Translations under genes and position numbers: made by a program
Part shown: positions 44,743 through 53,705 of the stretch, one piece after another
Layout: every line of letters begins with the position of its first letter
How positions within the stretch are numbered: position 1 is the first letter of the stretch
Notes under the pieces: generated by a model
The model's input: the letters and a program-made list of their open reading frames with translations, nothing else
Told to the model about the DNA's origin: nothing
The model's database searches: none
Source: Rhodovastum atsumiense
GTDB taxonomy: Bacteria; Pseudomonadota; Alphaproteobacteria; Acetobacterales; Acetobacteraceae
Reading direction: 5' to 3'
Length of the DNA stretch: 64,000 bases
Assembly: GCF_937425535.1 (NCBI RefSeq)
Contig: NZ_OW485601.1
Span: 5,253,501-5,317,500 of the forward strand

Positions 44743-45798
44743 TTATCCTGCGTCCGGGACCACCAGCGTTGGCCGAGGCAGTGCCACGGCGGCCTGTGGG
44801 TCGTTCCGGATCATCAGCGACACCGGCAGGATCTCCGGCTGGGCGTCCATGGCCTCGCCGGCGATGCGCCGTTGCAGCAGGTGGAAGGCGTGTTCGGCCA
44901 GTGCCGCTTCGTCCTGCCGGATGGACAGCACCCGGTTCGGCAGGAAGTCCAGCATCGGGTGGTCGTCGAATGTGCCGATGAGCAGGTCGGCGGGGATCGC
45001 GCCTGTCCGCTGCTTCAGGCAGGCGAGCATGCCTTCGAGAATCAGCAGGGACGAACACAGGAAAGCCGAAGGCACCCGTCCCAGGGTGGTGATGGCGCGG
45101 GCGGCCAGGTCGCGTCCCCCTTCGGTCAGGTCGGTGCGGACCTGATGGATCAGGCCGGCGCCGTCGCCCAGCCCGGCATCATGGCAGGCAGCCAGGAACC
45201 CGAGCCGCCGCGCGGCAATGCTGGGCAGGTCGGGATTGGCGCACAGGAAGATCACCGGCTCTGTCGCGCGCGCCAGCATGCCGCGCGTCACCTGCACCGC
45301 GCCGCCGAAATTGTCGCTCGCCACGGCCGGCCAGGGCAGTTTCGGATAGGCACGGTCGATGATGACGAGTGGCGGCAGGCGCTTGCCGAAGGCGCGCTCG
45401 TAGGTGGGGCGCGCGGCGGGGGCGACGATCAGCCCGTCCACGCCGCGGCCGATCAGCGTCTCGATCGCGCGGGTCTCCGCCTCGGCGTCTTCGCGGGTTG
45501 AGGCGGTGAGCAGCACCAGCTGGTGCGCGGCGCAGAGCCGTTCCAGCCCGGCCATCAGGCGGGCGAAGAAAACATTGTTGATTTCGGGGATCACCAGCCC
45601 GATCGCGTCGCTGCGCTTTACCTTCAGGCTGCGGGCGGCGTGGTTGAGCACGTAGCCGTGCTTGCCCACGTAATCGAGGATGGCTTTCTGCGTGGCGGCG
45701 CTGATGCGGTACTTGCCGGCCTGGCCATTGGTGACAAGCCGCACGGTCGTCACGGAGAACCCGGTGGCCCGGGCGATGTCGTCGATCGTCTTCGGCAT
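44743..45798 (-). CDS. LacI-family transcriptional regulator
   Basis: A 351-residue regulator from the ATG at 45798. The N-terminal helix-turn-helix and hinge are standard (TIDDIARATGFSVTTVRLVTN then LNHAARSLKVKRSDAIGLVIP), with the sugar-binding PBP1-type domain after about 60. It is the last gene of the minus-strand sugar operon, 113 bases after the MHS carrier, and probably controls it. Confidence 0.92.
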   Translation of the reverse strand: MPKTIDDIARATGFSVTTVRLVTNGQAGKYRISAATQKAILDYVGKHGYVLNHAARSLKVKRSDAIGLVIPEINNVFFARLMAGLERLCAAHQLVLLTASTREDAEAETRAIETLIGRGVDGLIVAPAARPTYERAFGKRLPPLVIIDRAYPKLPWPAVASDNFGGAVQVTRGMLARATEPVIFLCANPDLPSIAARRLGFLAACHDAGLGDGAGLIHQVRTDLTEGGRDLAARAITTLGRVPSAFLCSSLLILEGMLACLKQRTGAIPADLLIGTFDDHPMLDFLPNRVLSIRQDEAALAEHAFHLLQRRIAGEAMDAQPEILPVSLMIRNDPQAAVALPRPTLVVPDAG

Positions 45799-45911
45799 GG
45801 CCGGCCCCTCATGTCCAGTCGGGGGAAACACTGCGCTTATGCGCGAGACCCGGGGCGAGGGCAAGTTTGGCCGGATGCGGCGGCACGGGCCGTGCCGCCG
45901 CATCGCGGCAC

Positions 45912-47264
45912 TTACTCGGCGCTGAGATCGCGCCGCGAGGTTTCCGGCGCCAGGAAGCCGGCGACCACGGAGATCAGGGCAGTGATCACGACGTAGCTGG
46001 CGACCCAGGTCCAGCCGTTGTTGTCGGCAGCGCTGAGTGCCTTGGCGATGAAGGGGGTGAAGCCGCCGGCGACGATCGCGCCGAGCTGCGCCCCGATCGC
46101 GGCGCCGCTGTAGCGCGTGCGCGGGCCGAACAGTTCGGTGAAGAAGGCCGGCTCGACCGCGTTGATGGCATTGTGGCCGATATTGATCAGCAGCACGTAG
46201 CCCAGGAACATCAGCGCGAAGTTGTTCGTCTCCAGCATGTAGAAGAACGGGAAGGCCCCCAGCACCGCCACCAGCGCGCCGAAGATGTAGACCGGCCGCC
46301 GCCCGACCTTGTCGGAGATGGCGCCGAACAGCGCATGCATCGGGAAGGCCAGCACGCAGGTCGCCATCACCACGCCGAGCATGGTCTGCTTCGACACGCC
46401 GAGCTGCGTGGTCGCGTAGGAAACGGCGAAGACGGTGGCCAGGAAGAAGGGCACGCTCTCGGCGAAGCGCAGCACCATGATCAGCACCAGCTTGCGCCAG
46501 GAGTCACGGAACACCTCGGTGACCGGGGATTCCGTGCGCTTGGCGACCTGGGCCTGGGTGGCCTGGAAGATCGGCGTCTCCTCGATTTGCGAGCGGATAT
46601 AGAGGCCGACGGCGACCAGCACCGCGCTGATCAGGAAGGGCACGCGCCAGCCCCAGCTCAGCATCTGGTCCTCGGGCAGCAGCGCGACCAGGGCGAACAG
46701 GCCGGTGGCGAGCAACTGACCGGAGAAGCCGCCGGTTTGCGGGATCGAGCCCAGCATGCCACGGCGCCCAGGTGGTGCGCTTTCGATCACCACCAGCATG
46801 GCGCCGCCCCACTCGCCACCGACCACCAGGCCTTGCAGGAAGCGCAGCACCACCAGCAGGATCGGTGCCCAGATACCGATCTGCGCATAGGTCGGCAGCG
46901 CGCCCACCAGGAAGGTGGCCATGCCCATGCCGCAGAGCGTGATCACCAGCGTGCGCTTGCGGCCGATGGTGTCGCCGAGATGGCCGAAGATCAGGCCGCC
47001 GAGCGGCCGGGCCACGAAGCCGACGCCGAAGGTGGCGAAGGCGGCGAGGGTGCCGGCCAGCGGGCTCACCGTCGGGAAGAACAGCTTGCCGAAGACCAGG
47101 GCCGCGGCCAGGCCGTAGACCAGGAAATCATAAAACTCGATCGTGTTGCCGATCCAACTGGACACCACCACGCGGGTGACGGCCTTGCGGCTGAGCGCCG
47201 GGGGCGCGGCCGCGGGAGCCTGGGTCAGCTCCGCCGGGATGGCGGTCGCGGTCGTACTTGACAT
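45912..47264 (-). CDS. MHS-family MFS transporter of the second sugar operon
   Basis: A 450-residue carrier from the ATG at 47264; a longer frame to 47321 has no advantage. About 12 membrane segments, with GNTIEFYDFLVYG near 37 and RPLGGLIFGHLGDTIGRKR near 85, the MHS signatures. It probably imports the substrate processed by the kinase, isomerase and aldolase upstream. Confidence 0.9.
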   Translation of the reverse strand: MSSTTATAIPAELTQAPAAAPPALSRKAVTRVVVSSWIGNTIEFYDFLVYGLAAALVFGKLFFPTVSPLAGTLAAFATFGVGFVARPLGGLIFGHLGDTIGRKRTLVITLCGMGMATFLVGALPTYAQIGIWAPILLVVLRFLQGLVVGGEWGGAMLVVIESAPPGRRGMLGSIPQTGGFSGQLLATGLFALVALLPEDQMLSWGWRVPFLISAVLVAVGLYIRSQIEETPIFQATQAQVAKRTESPVTEVFRDSWRKLVLIMVLRFAESVPFFLATVFAVSYATTQLGVSKQTMLGVVMATCVLAFPMHALFGAISDKVGRRPVYIFGALVAVLGAFPFFYMLETNNFALMFLGYVLLINIGHNAINAVEPAFFTELFGPRTRYSGAAIGAQLGAIVAGGFTPFIAKALSAADNNGWTWVASYVVITALISVVAGFLAPETSRRDLSAE

Positions 47265-47342
47265 TTCTCCACCTTCAGCCTTTGCGGCCGTCTTGATGTT
47301 GTCAATGGAAGCAGTCGCCACGCCACTGGTCGCCGGCGCGGC

Positions 47343-48386
47343 TCATGTCGTGATGTCCACCACGGCGCAGGCGATGTTTTCGCGCCGCACCGTGTAGGTG
47401 ACATGCAGCCGGTTGCCGTCGGCGATGATGGCGGGATAGGAGAACTCGCCCTCGCGGGTTTCGAGATGCAGCGGTTCGGACCAGCTCGCCCCGTTATCCT
47501 CGGAGCAGAGCAGCGACAGCGGCGTGCGGCTGGCCCAGTTGCCCGTGACCGGGTTGCAGGCCAGCACCAGCCGGCCGCCGCCGGGATGGGCCAGGTCGAT
47601 GCCGCTGTTGTTATTCGGCAGGGATGTCGGATAGGCCTCGCACCAGCTGCGCCCGCCATCGCGGGAGTCGCTGCGGTAGATCACGCCACGCGTGCTGCGC
47701 AGGAGCATGTGCACATGCCCTGCCGGAAATTCCCAGAGCGTCGGCTGGATCACGCCGTCCCAGGCGAAGACGCGCGCCGGGTCGGTCTCCCACAGCGCCG
47801 CCTCGGCCAGTCCGCTCCAGGCTTCGGCCGGACGGCTGCCGGGGGGCACGTGGCGCAGCGGCACCGGATGAAACGCCCAGCTTCCCCCGCGATCGGGCGA
47901 ACGATCCACGAAGGCATCCCAGGTGGTCGGCGTCTCGATGGAGCCGGGGGCGAGCCAGTCGCCATTGGCAAGCCGCAGCAGCTTGTTGCGGACCGGACCG
48001 CGCGGGCGCGCGTCGCCGGGCACGAGGGCGGCGGGGGCGGACCAGGTCTCGCCACCGTCGCGGGAGAGGGCGAGGCGCGTGATCCAGTGATGCACGTCCG
48101 GCCCGACCTTGTAGAACAGCAGCAGCGCCTCGCCGCTGTCGTGCAGCACCGGGTTCCAGTGCGCGAGCCCCGGTTCGGCCAGGATGCGCCGCGGCGTCCC
48201 CCACTGCCCGTCCTGGCACGTCATTGTCCAGATCGCGGTGTCGCCGGCCCCCTCGGTGGTGCCGGCGAAGAAGGCGACATGGATGGTACCGTCGGGACGG
48301 CGCACCAGGGTCGAGGCATGGCAGTTGCGGAACAGCCCGTGTGCGGGCGGCAGCAGCAACGCCTGGTTCTTCAGAATGAGCCGCAT
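47343..48386 (-). CDS. BNR-repeat sialidase-family protein
   Basis: A 347-residue beta-propeller protein from the ATG at 48386. Asp-box motifs are SRDGGETW near 115, SRDGGRSW near 240 and SEDNGASW near 300. CHASTLVRRPDGTIHVAFF near the start is typical of the BNR_2 sialidase-like family. No signal peptide is present, so it should act in the cytoplasm on an imported glycoside. True sialidase activity is not established. It lies 32 bases downstream of the aldolase gene. Confidence 0.82.
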   Translation of the reverse strand: MRLILKNQALLLPPAHGLFRNCHASTLVRRPDGTIHVAFFAGTTEGAGDTAIWTMTCQDGQWGTPRRILAEPGLAHWNPVLHDSGEALLLFYKVGPDVHHWITRLALSRDGGETWSAPAALVPGDARPRGPVRNKLLRLANGDWLAPGSIETPTTWDAFVDRSPDRGGSWAFHPVPLRHVPPGSRPAEAWSGLAEAALWETDPARVFAWDGVIQPTLWEFPAGHVHMLLRSTRGVIYRSDSRDGGRSWCEAYPTSLPNNNSGIDLAHPGGGRLVLACNPVTGNWASRTPLSLLCSEDNGASWSEPLHLETREGEFSYPAIIADGNRLHVTYTVRRENIACAVVDITT

Positions 48387-48418
48387 CGCCGTGCCTCCAC
48401 CTGTCGTGCAGCTTTCGT

Positions 48419-49354
48419 TCAGGGAAGGTGCAGTGCCTGCTTCACGTCCTCGCCCAGCGCCAGCATCTGGCGCATGGTGCTGGCTTCGTGGGTGGTGAAG
48501 TAGCCATTGGCTTCCCGCGCACGGCAGCGCGTGCTGGCGAAGGTGCCGATGCTGGTGTGGTAGTCCTTCGCCGAGACCGGGTAGCTCAGCGTTTCCGCCA
48601 GCGCCGCCACCGAGAGGTAGTTCTGCAAGCGCTCGGCGGTTTCCGGGGAGTCGCGCCAGTGCTCGTAGAGCCAGACGTAGAGGTCGGGATGGAAATTCGC
48701 CATGACCCCGGAATAGCCGTGCGCCCCCGCCTGCAGCGAGCCGAGCAGGGTCTGGCTGTTGGCGTTGGCGATGCGCAGCCGCGAGCCTTGCACCAGCGCG
48801 AGGCGCTGGCGGATGCGTGGCAGGCTGCAGCAGGTGTCCTTGATGAAGGTGAAGCGGTTGCTGGCGGCGCACCAGCGGATCACCTCGTCCGAGAGCAGCC
48901 GCTTGCTCGGGTAGGGGCATTCGTAGATGCCGAGATCGAGCGAGGCATCGGTGGCGGCGGTGATGCGCTCCAGGCTGCGCAGCACCCGGTCGTCCCCTTC
49001 GGCCGGCATGGCGAGGCGGTTGCTGATCAGGATGACGCCGTCCACGCCGCAGGCGGCGATGGCGTTGATCTGGTCGATCTGCTGGCTGGCCGCCGCGGCG
49101 GTGTGGCCGGAGGCGACCACGGGGACGCGCCCGGCCACGTGGTCGACGACGAAGCGGACGAGGCGCTGGGTCTCGGCGTCGCTGAGGAAGAAGATCTCGC
49201 TCGACTGGCAGGCGGCGAACAGGCCGTGCACGCCGGCGGCGATGTACCAGTCGATCAGTTTCGCGAGCGAGCCGTAATCGATTTCACCGTCGTCGTCGAA
49301 CGGCGTCAGCATCACCGGCCAGACGCCGTGGTATTTGTCGTTGGGGCGCGTCAT
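48419..49354 (-). CDS. DHDPS/N-acetylneuraminate lyase-family aldolase
   Basis: A 311-residue TIM-barrel protein from the ATG at 49354. The Schiff-base lysine is K172 in FIKDTC and the tyrosine lies in YECPYPSK (144 or 148); the GTTGE loop reads ACQSSEI. It is therefore neither DapA nor a classical NanA. Likely cleavage of a 2-oxo-3-deoxy sugar acid. It is only distantly like the other DHDPS-family protein in the window (25750-26676). Confidence 0.82.
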   Translation of the reverse strand: MTRPNDKYHGVWPVMLTPFDDDGEIDYGSLAKLIDWYIAAGVHGLFAACQSSEIFFLSDAETQRLVRFVVDHVAGRVPVVASGHTAAAASQQIDQINAIAACGVDGVILISNRLAMPAEGDDRVLRSLERITAATDASLDLGIYECPYPSKRLLSDEVIRWCAASNRFTFIKDTCCSLPRIRQRLALVQGSRLRIANANSQTLLGSLQAGAHGYSGVMANFHPDLYVWLYEHWRDSPETAERLQNYLSVAALAETLSYPVSAKDYHTSIGTFASTRCRAREANGYFTTHEASTMRQMLALGEDVKQALHLP

Positions 49355-49374
49355 GGCGTCCGACCTTTCCCCGC

Positions 49375-51024
49375 TCACAGCCACCCGGCCACTTCGCCCG
49401 CGGCGAACACGGTGATGCCCTGGGTCAGCGCCTGCGCGATGAAGGCGCGGGTGACGTCGTGCAACTGCGCTTCCGGCACATAGGCGATGGTGATGTGGTT
49501 GCTCTCGTGGCCTGCCATCAACTGATCGCGGCCGACGCCGTCGAGCACGGCATTCAGCAGCGGCCATTCGGCGGTGGTGGCGGCGCGGCGCCGCTCGAAC
49601 TCCGCTTCGGGCAGTTCGATGGCGTGGCCGGTGCCGACATGCATCACCACCCCGGTGCCCTGGTAATGCGCGCGCGCCCACAGCAGGCGGCCGGCCTTGC
49701 CCTGGCCGGCGATGGTCGCGCCGCCCTTGGGGAAATACATCGGCGGCTGGCGATAGCCGGTGGCGCCAGCGATGCCACCCTTGAGATGCTCGAAGGGCAC
49801 GGCGCCGGAGATCTCGAAATCCCAGACGAATTCGCCTTCGTACTCGCTGCCCCAGCGAATGTCGTGCAGCGTGGTCTCCGCCGGCAGGCCAAGCGAGGTG
49901 AGCAGGCGCCACATCATTACCGCGGGGATGGCGTGGCCCATGTCGACTTCATTGATGCAGGGGATCGGCGCCCCCGGCCGGATGACACCGCCATTTTCAC
50001 CGGGGATCGGGAAGCGTTCGCTCGAGCCGATGGCGCCTTCCGCGAAGTCGGAGGCGGCGCAGGATTGCGCCAGTCCCTGCTGGTACTGTACGCCGATGGC
50101 CGAGAGGCCGAAGCGCTCCGCCGTCCGCGCCATGGCGATCAGCATCGCGCATTGCTCCAGCACCTGCTCGCGCGTCAGCTCGGTCGCAGAATCGGTACCG
50201 AAGGTGAAGCGCATGCCGCGCGCTTCGTACCAGGCGAGGCAGGCTTCGCGCAGCTCCGCCGGCACCTTCGCCATTTCCACCAGCAGCGCCGACTGCGACA
50301 GGCCCTCCATCGGGATGCCGATATCGACCAGGGCCTTCTGCGGGAACACGCCGTTGATCATGCCCATGCAGAAGGTGTCGAACAGGCCGATGATCTCCTT
50401 GTGGCGAAGGATCCATTCGCCGACCTGCTTGCCGGCCTGTCCCGCCTCGGTTGCCAGCAGGGGATGCGTGGCGTCGATCGGCGTGAGATAGGACAGGTCG
50501 TGCTCGAGCCGGCCGGTGGCCAGCCAGGTGTCGAGCCCGGCCAGGAAGGCGTCGTCGTCGAACTCGACCGACCACAGGCGCGAGCAGGGCTTCCCGAGGC
50601 TGGTCAGCGTGCCGGCCATGCACAGCATGCCGACGAGGCCCGGCCAGGTGCCGTCGAAATTGGCGAGCAGCAGGATCGGGCCACGGTGATGCGCGAGGCT
50701 GGGGGCCAGGTGGTGCGAATACTGCCACGCCGTCAGCAGCACGATCACCGGTGCCTCGGGATCAATGCCGGCGAAGACGTCGCTGCCCTCGCGCTGGCTG
50801 GCGATGAAGCCGTGCCCGGCCTCGGTCTTGACCGGGTGGGCGCGGCGGACCTGCCGGCCGAAGCGCTGTTGCAGCGCCGCGGTCAGGCGGGCTTCGTATT
50901 TTTCCTGCACCGGCCAGCAGGTTCGGTTGGCCGGTTCCCGCAGGTCGGCATTGGTGACCAGCAGGACCTCATCCGGCCGGACCGGTGTCGGAACGGGGGA
51001 GGCAGGCAGGCGGAGCGTCAGCAT
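49375..51024 (-). CDS. L-fucose/arabinose isomerase-family protein
   Basis: A 549-residue protein that fits the FucI-like isomerase superfamily in length and ends. Candidate metal-binding residues lie in NEVDMGHAIP (near 360) and ESNHITIAY (near 515). It should interconvert an aldose and ketose before phosphorylation by the FGGY kinase encoded 18 bases upstream. Substrate unknown. Confidence 0.72.
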   Translation of the reverse strand: MLTLRLPASPVPTPVRPDEVLLVTNADLREPANRTCWPVQEKYEARLTAALQQRFGRQVRRAHPVKTEAGHGFIASQREGSDVFAGIDPEAPVIVLLTAWQYSHHLAPSLAHHRGPILLLANFDGTWPGLVGMLCMAGTLTSLGKPCSRLWSVEFDDDAFLAGLDTWLATGRLEHDLSYLTPIDATHPLLATEAGQAGKQVGEWILRHKEIIGLFDTFCMGMINGVFPQKALVDIGIPMEGLSQSALLVEMAKVPAELREACLAWYEARGMRFTFGTDSATELTREQVLEQCAMLIAMARTAERFGLSAIGVQYQQGLAQSCAASDFAEGAIGSSERFPIPGENGGVIRPGAPIPCINEVDMGHAIPAVMMWRLLTSLGLPAETTLHDIRWGSEYEGEFVWDFEISGAVPFEHLKGGIAGATGYRQPPMYFPKGGATIAGQGKAGRLLWARAHYQGTGVVMHVGTGHAIELPEAEFERRRAATTAEWPLLNAVLDGVGRDQLMAGHESNHITIAYVPEAQLHDVTRAFIAQALTQGITVFAAGEVAGWL

Positions 51025-51042
51025 GGGGGCACCCGGAAGGGA

Positions 51043-52650
51043 TCAGGAGTGGGAAAGGTTTTCGCCCGCGCGCGTCATCGCCTCGCGGTGGCGGCGCGCC
51101 TCGTCGTACAGGGCGAGATAGACGGCGTATTTGGCGTCGTGGAAGGCACGCGCCTGCGGCCGGGCCGCGACCACCGGGCCGGGCCGGGTCATCGCCGCGG
51201 CCGCGGCGGGCAGGTCGGGGAAGGCGCCCGAGGCCGCCGCGCCGAGCAGCGCCGCGCCGAGCGTCACCGCATCCTCGTCGGTGGCGAGCTGCAGGTCGCA
51301 GCCGGTGGCATCGGCATGCTCGCGCAGCCACAGCGGATTGCGCGTGCCGCCGCCGCAGATGACCAGGCGTTCCACGCGGTGTCCGGCGGCGCGCATCGCC
51401 TCGATGACATGGCGGGTGCCATAGGCGAGGCCCTGCAGCGTTGCCAGGTACAGCCGTGCCAGCGTGTCCTGTCCGCTTTCCAGCGTCAGGCCGACGACCA
51501 CGCCGCGGGCCTCGGCGTCGGCCCGCGGCGAGCGGTTGCCGTGATGGTCGCCGAGCACGTGCAGATGGCGGGTCGGCCAGGGCTCGCGTTGTTCCAGCGC
51601 CGCGACCCACTCGTTGAGCACGTCATACGGGGTTGCGGTACGCGCGCGCGCGGCGGCTTCCAGTTCCGGCCACAGCGCGCTGCCGCGCAACGTCCAGTCG
51701 AGCAGCGCGCCGGCGGCGCTCTGGCCGCCTTCGTTCAGCCAGAGCCCGGGCAGCAGCGCGCCCCAGTATGGGCCCCAGACGCCGGGCACCATGATCGGGG
51801 CGGGGCTCACGATCATGTGGCAGGCCGAGGTGCCGGCGATGATGGCCAGCGCGCCTTCCGGCGCCGCACCGATCAGCGCGAGCGCGCCGGCATGGGCATC
51901 GATGATCCCCGTCGCGACCGGCACGCCGGCGGGCAGGCCGAAGGCGGTGGCGGCTTCGACGCCGAGACCGCCGGCGGGGACGCCGAGGGGGCGGATCTGC
52001 GGCGGCACGTGGGCGGGCAGCCAGTCCAGGCCCACCGCGCGCAGCAGCGTGTCGCTGAACCGGCCCTCATGCGCGAGATAGTTCCATTTGCAGGTCAGCG
52101 TGCAGACGCTGGCCACGTCGGCGCCGGTCGCGCGCCACACCAGATAGTCGGCGAGGTCGAAGAAGCGCCGTACCTGCCGTACCTGATCGGGAAGATGGCG
52201 CTGCAGCCACAGGATCTTCGGCAGCTCCATTTCCAGGCTGACCTCGCCGCCGACATAGGCGAGCGCCGGATCGCGCGTGGCGTTGATCTCGGCCGCTTCG
52301 GCGCCGGCGCGGTGATCCATCCACATGACGATGTCGCGGGCGGGATCGCCGTCGGTGGCGACCGAGACGGGCGCACCGCCCGCGCCGACCGCCACCAGCG
52401 AGCAGGTCGCGTCGATGCCGATGCCGCCGACCGTGGCGGGATCGATGCCGGCACCCGCTACCGCCTCGCGCACCGCGGCGCAGAGCTGGGCCCAGATATC
52501 GGCCGAGGACTGCTCGACGACATTGGGGGCAGGGTGGAATTGCCGGATCGGGCGGGTCGCGAAGGCCAGTCGGGCACCATCCTGCCCGAACACGCCGGCG
52601 CGCACGCTCCCTGATCCGACATCTATACCGATGAACGCGTTCGTGCCCAT
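51043..52650 (-). CDS. FGGY-family carbohydrate kinase (ribulokinase-like)
   Basis: A 535-residue ASKHA-fold kinase. GIDVGSGSVRAGVF near 8-21 is the phosphate-1 loop; GIDATCSLVAV near 78-88 and IAGTSACHM near 270 follow, with GGGTRNPLW near 420. The match is best to the D-ribulokinase-like FGGY branch. First gene of the operon, starting at 52650. It would phosphorylate the ketose formed by the isomerase. Confidence 0.88.
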   Translation of the reverse strand: MGTNAFIGIDVGSGSVRAGVFGQDGARLAFATRPIRQFHPAPNVVEQSSADIWAQLCAAVREAVAGAGIDPATVGGIGIDATCSLVAVGAGGAPVSVATDGDPARDIVMWMDHRAGAEAAEINATRDPALAYVGGEVSLEMELPKILWLQRHLPDQVRQVRRFFDLADYLVWRATGADVASVCTLTCKWNYLAHEGRFSDTLLRAVGLDWLPAHVPPQIRPLGVPAGGLGVEAATAFGLPAGVPVATGIIDAHAGALALIGAAPEGALAIIAGTSACHMIVSPAPIMVPGVWGPYWGALLPGLWLNEGGQSAAGALLDWTLRGSALWPELEAAARARTATPYDVLNEWVAALEQREPWPTRHLHVLGDHHGNRSPRADAEARGVVVGLTLESGQDTLARLYLATLQGLAYGTRHVIEAMRAAGHRVERLVICGGGTRNPLWLREHADATGCDLQLATDEDAVTLGAALLGAAASGAFPDLPAAAAAMTRPGPVVAARPQARAFHDAKYAVYLALYDEARRHREAMTRAGENLSHS

Positions 52651-52829
52651 GCGAGCCGCCGCTTTATGAAGTGCTAATTCGAGTTAGCAAGCTACGCGAC
52701 CGATTTTGGGCTGGCAAGTGGTTTCGTGAAGGACAGTTGAATGACGCGATGTCGGAACGGGATTCGGCGTTGTCCGGGAAGTCGCTTGCCGGCCGCCCCG
52801 GAGGGACGATAACGAAGGCAACCAGAAGA

Positions 52830-53705
52830 ATGCGGACGCAGCACGTGAACTCTCCCTTCAACCTCGGCCGGGCCTTCCGTGCGATCACGCTGGGCGTCCT
52901 GGCTACGATACCGTTCTACCCCCGCAGCGCGTGGGCGCAGGCGGGCACGACGGCAACGGTGGAATCGGTCTGTGCTTCGCTGTATCGGTTCAAAACGAAA
53001 CTCGATCTGGCCGCAGCGATGTCAGGTGCCGATTCGCGCGTCAGCCATCGTTGGGGGGAAGCGAATGCCACGGTCACTGGATCATCGTCGTCCGGCGGTC
53101 CAGTACTTCGGGTCACCTATCCCATAGGGTCGATCAATCCCGGCAATGCCATGGCGCCAGTGGGCGGGGCGGGGTTTCAGCTCCAGCTACCGGACCACGC
53201 CGATGCCGGCTGCCTGAGCTACCGGGTTCGCTTTGCTCCAGGCTTCGACTTCGCCAAGGGCGGCAAGTTGCCCGGATTGTATGGCGGGGTGGACCAGCGT
53301 GGCTGCGTCGCGCCGGGCCCGGCATCGGGTTTCTCGGCGAGACTGATGTGGCGCGCCGGTGGGATGGGTGAACTTTACCTCTATGCGCCCGGGCGGACCA
53401 CCCGGTGTGGCGAGAGCATTGCCCGGGGGGCATGGCGCTTCACGCCAGGGACCTGGATCGGAGTGACCGAGGAGGTGATTGCCAACGCGCCCGGGCGGAG
53501 CGATGGCGTGATCCGTGTCTGGATCGATGGCAAGCGTGTTGTCGAGCAGATCGGGCTGGTGCTCCGCGACAGCTCCGGGATCGGGGTGGACGGGCTGCTC
53601 TTTTCCACGTTCTTCGGCGGCAGCGATCCGGGCTGGGCTTCCCCCCGCGATCAGTATGCGGAGTTCGGTGATTTCACGCTGTGGACTGGCCGTACATTGC
53701 CCTGA
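52830..53705 (+). CDS. Secreted PL14-like polysaccharide (alginate) lyase
   Basis: A 291-residue protein from the ATG at 52830; an upstream ATG at 52749 would add 27 residues before the signal. The signal peptide ends at PRSAWAQA. The mature part shows the PL14 alginate-lyase-like pattern: LSYRVRFAPGFDFAKGGKLPG, FSARLMWR, IRVWIDGK, LLFSTFFGGSDPGWASP and YAEFGDFTLW. It should cut an alginate-like polymer outside the cytoplasm. Its last 55 bases overlap the 3' end of the converging Alg8-like gene. Confidence 0.78.
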   Translation: MRTQHVNSPFNLGRAFRAITLGVLATIPFYPRSAWAQAGTTATVESVCASLYRFKTKLDLAAAMSGADSRVSHRWGEANATVTGSSSSGGPVLRVTYPIGSINPGNAMAPVGGAGFQLQLPDHADAGCLSYRVRFAPGFDFAKGGKLPGLYGGVDQRGCVAPGPASGFSARLMWRAGGMGELYLYAPGRTTRCGESIARGAWRFTPGTWIGVTEEVIANAPGRSDGVIRVWIDGKRVVEQIGLVLRDSSGIGVDGLLFSTFFGGSDPGWASPRDQYAEFGDFTLWTGRTLP

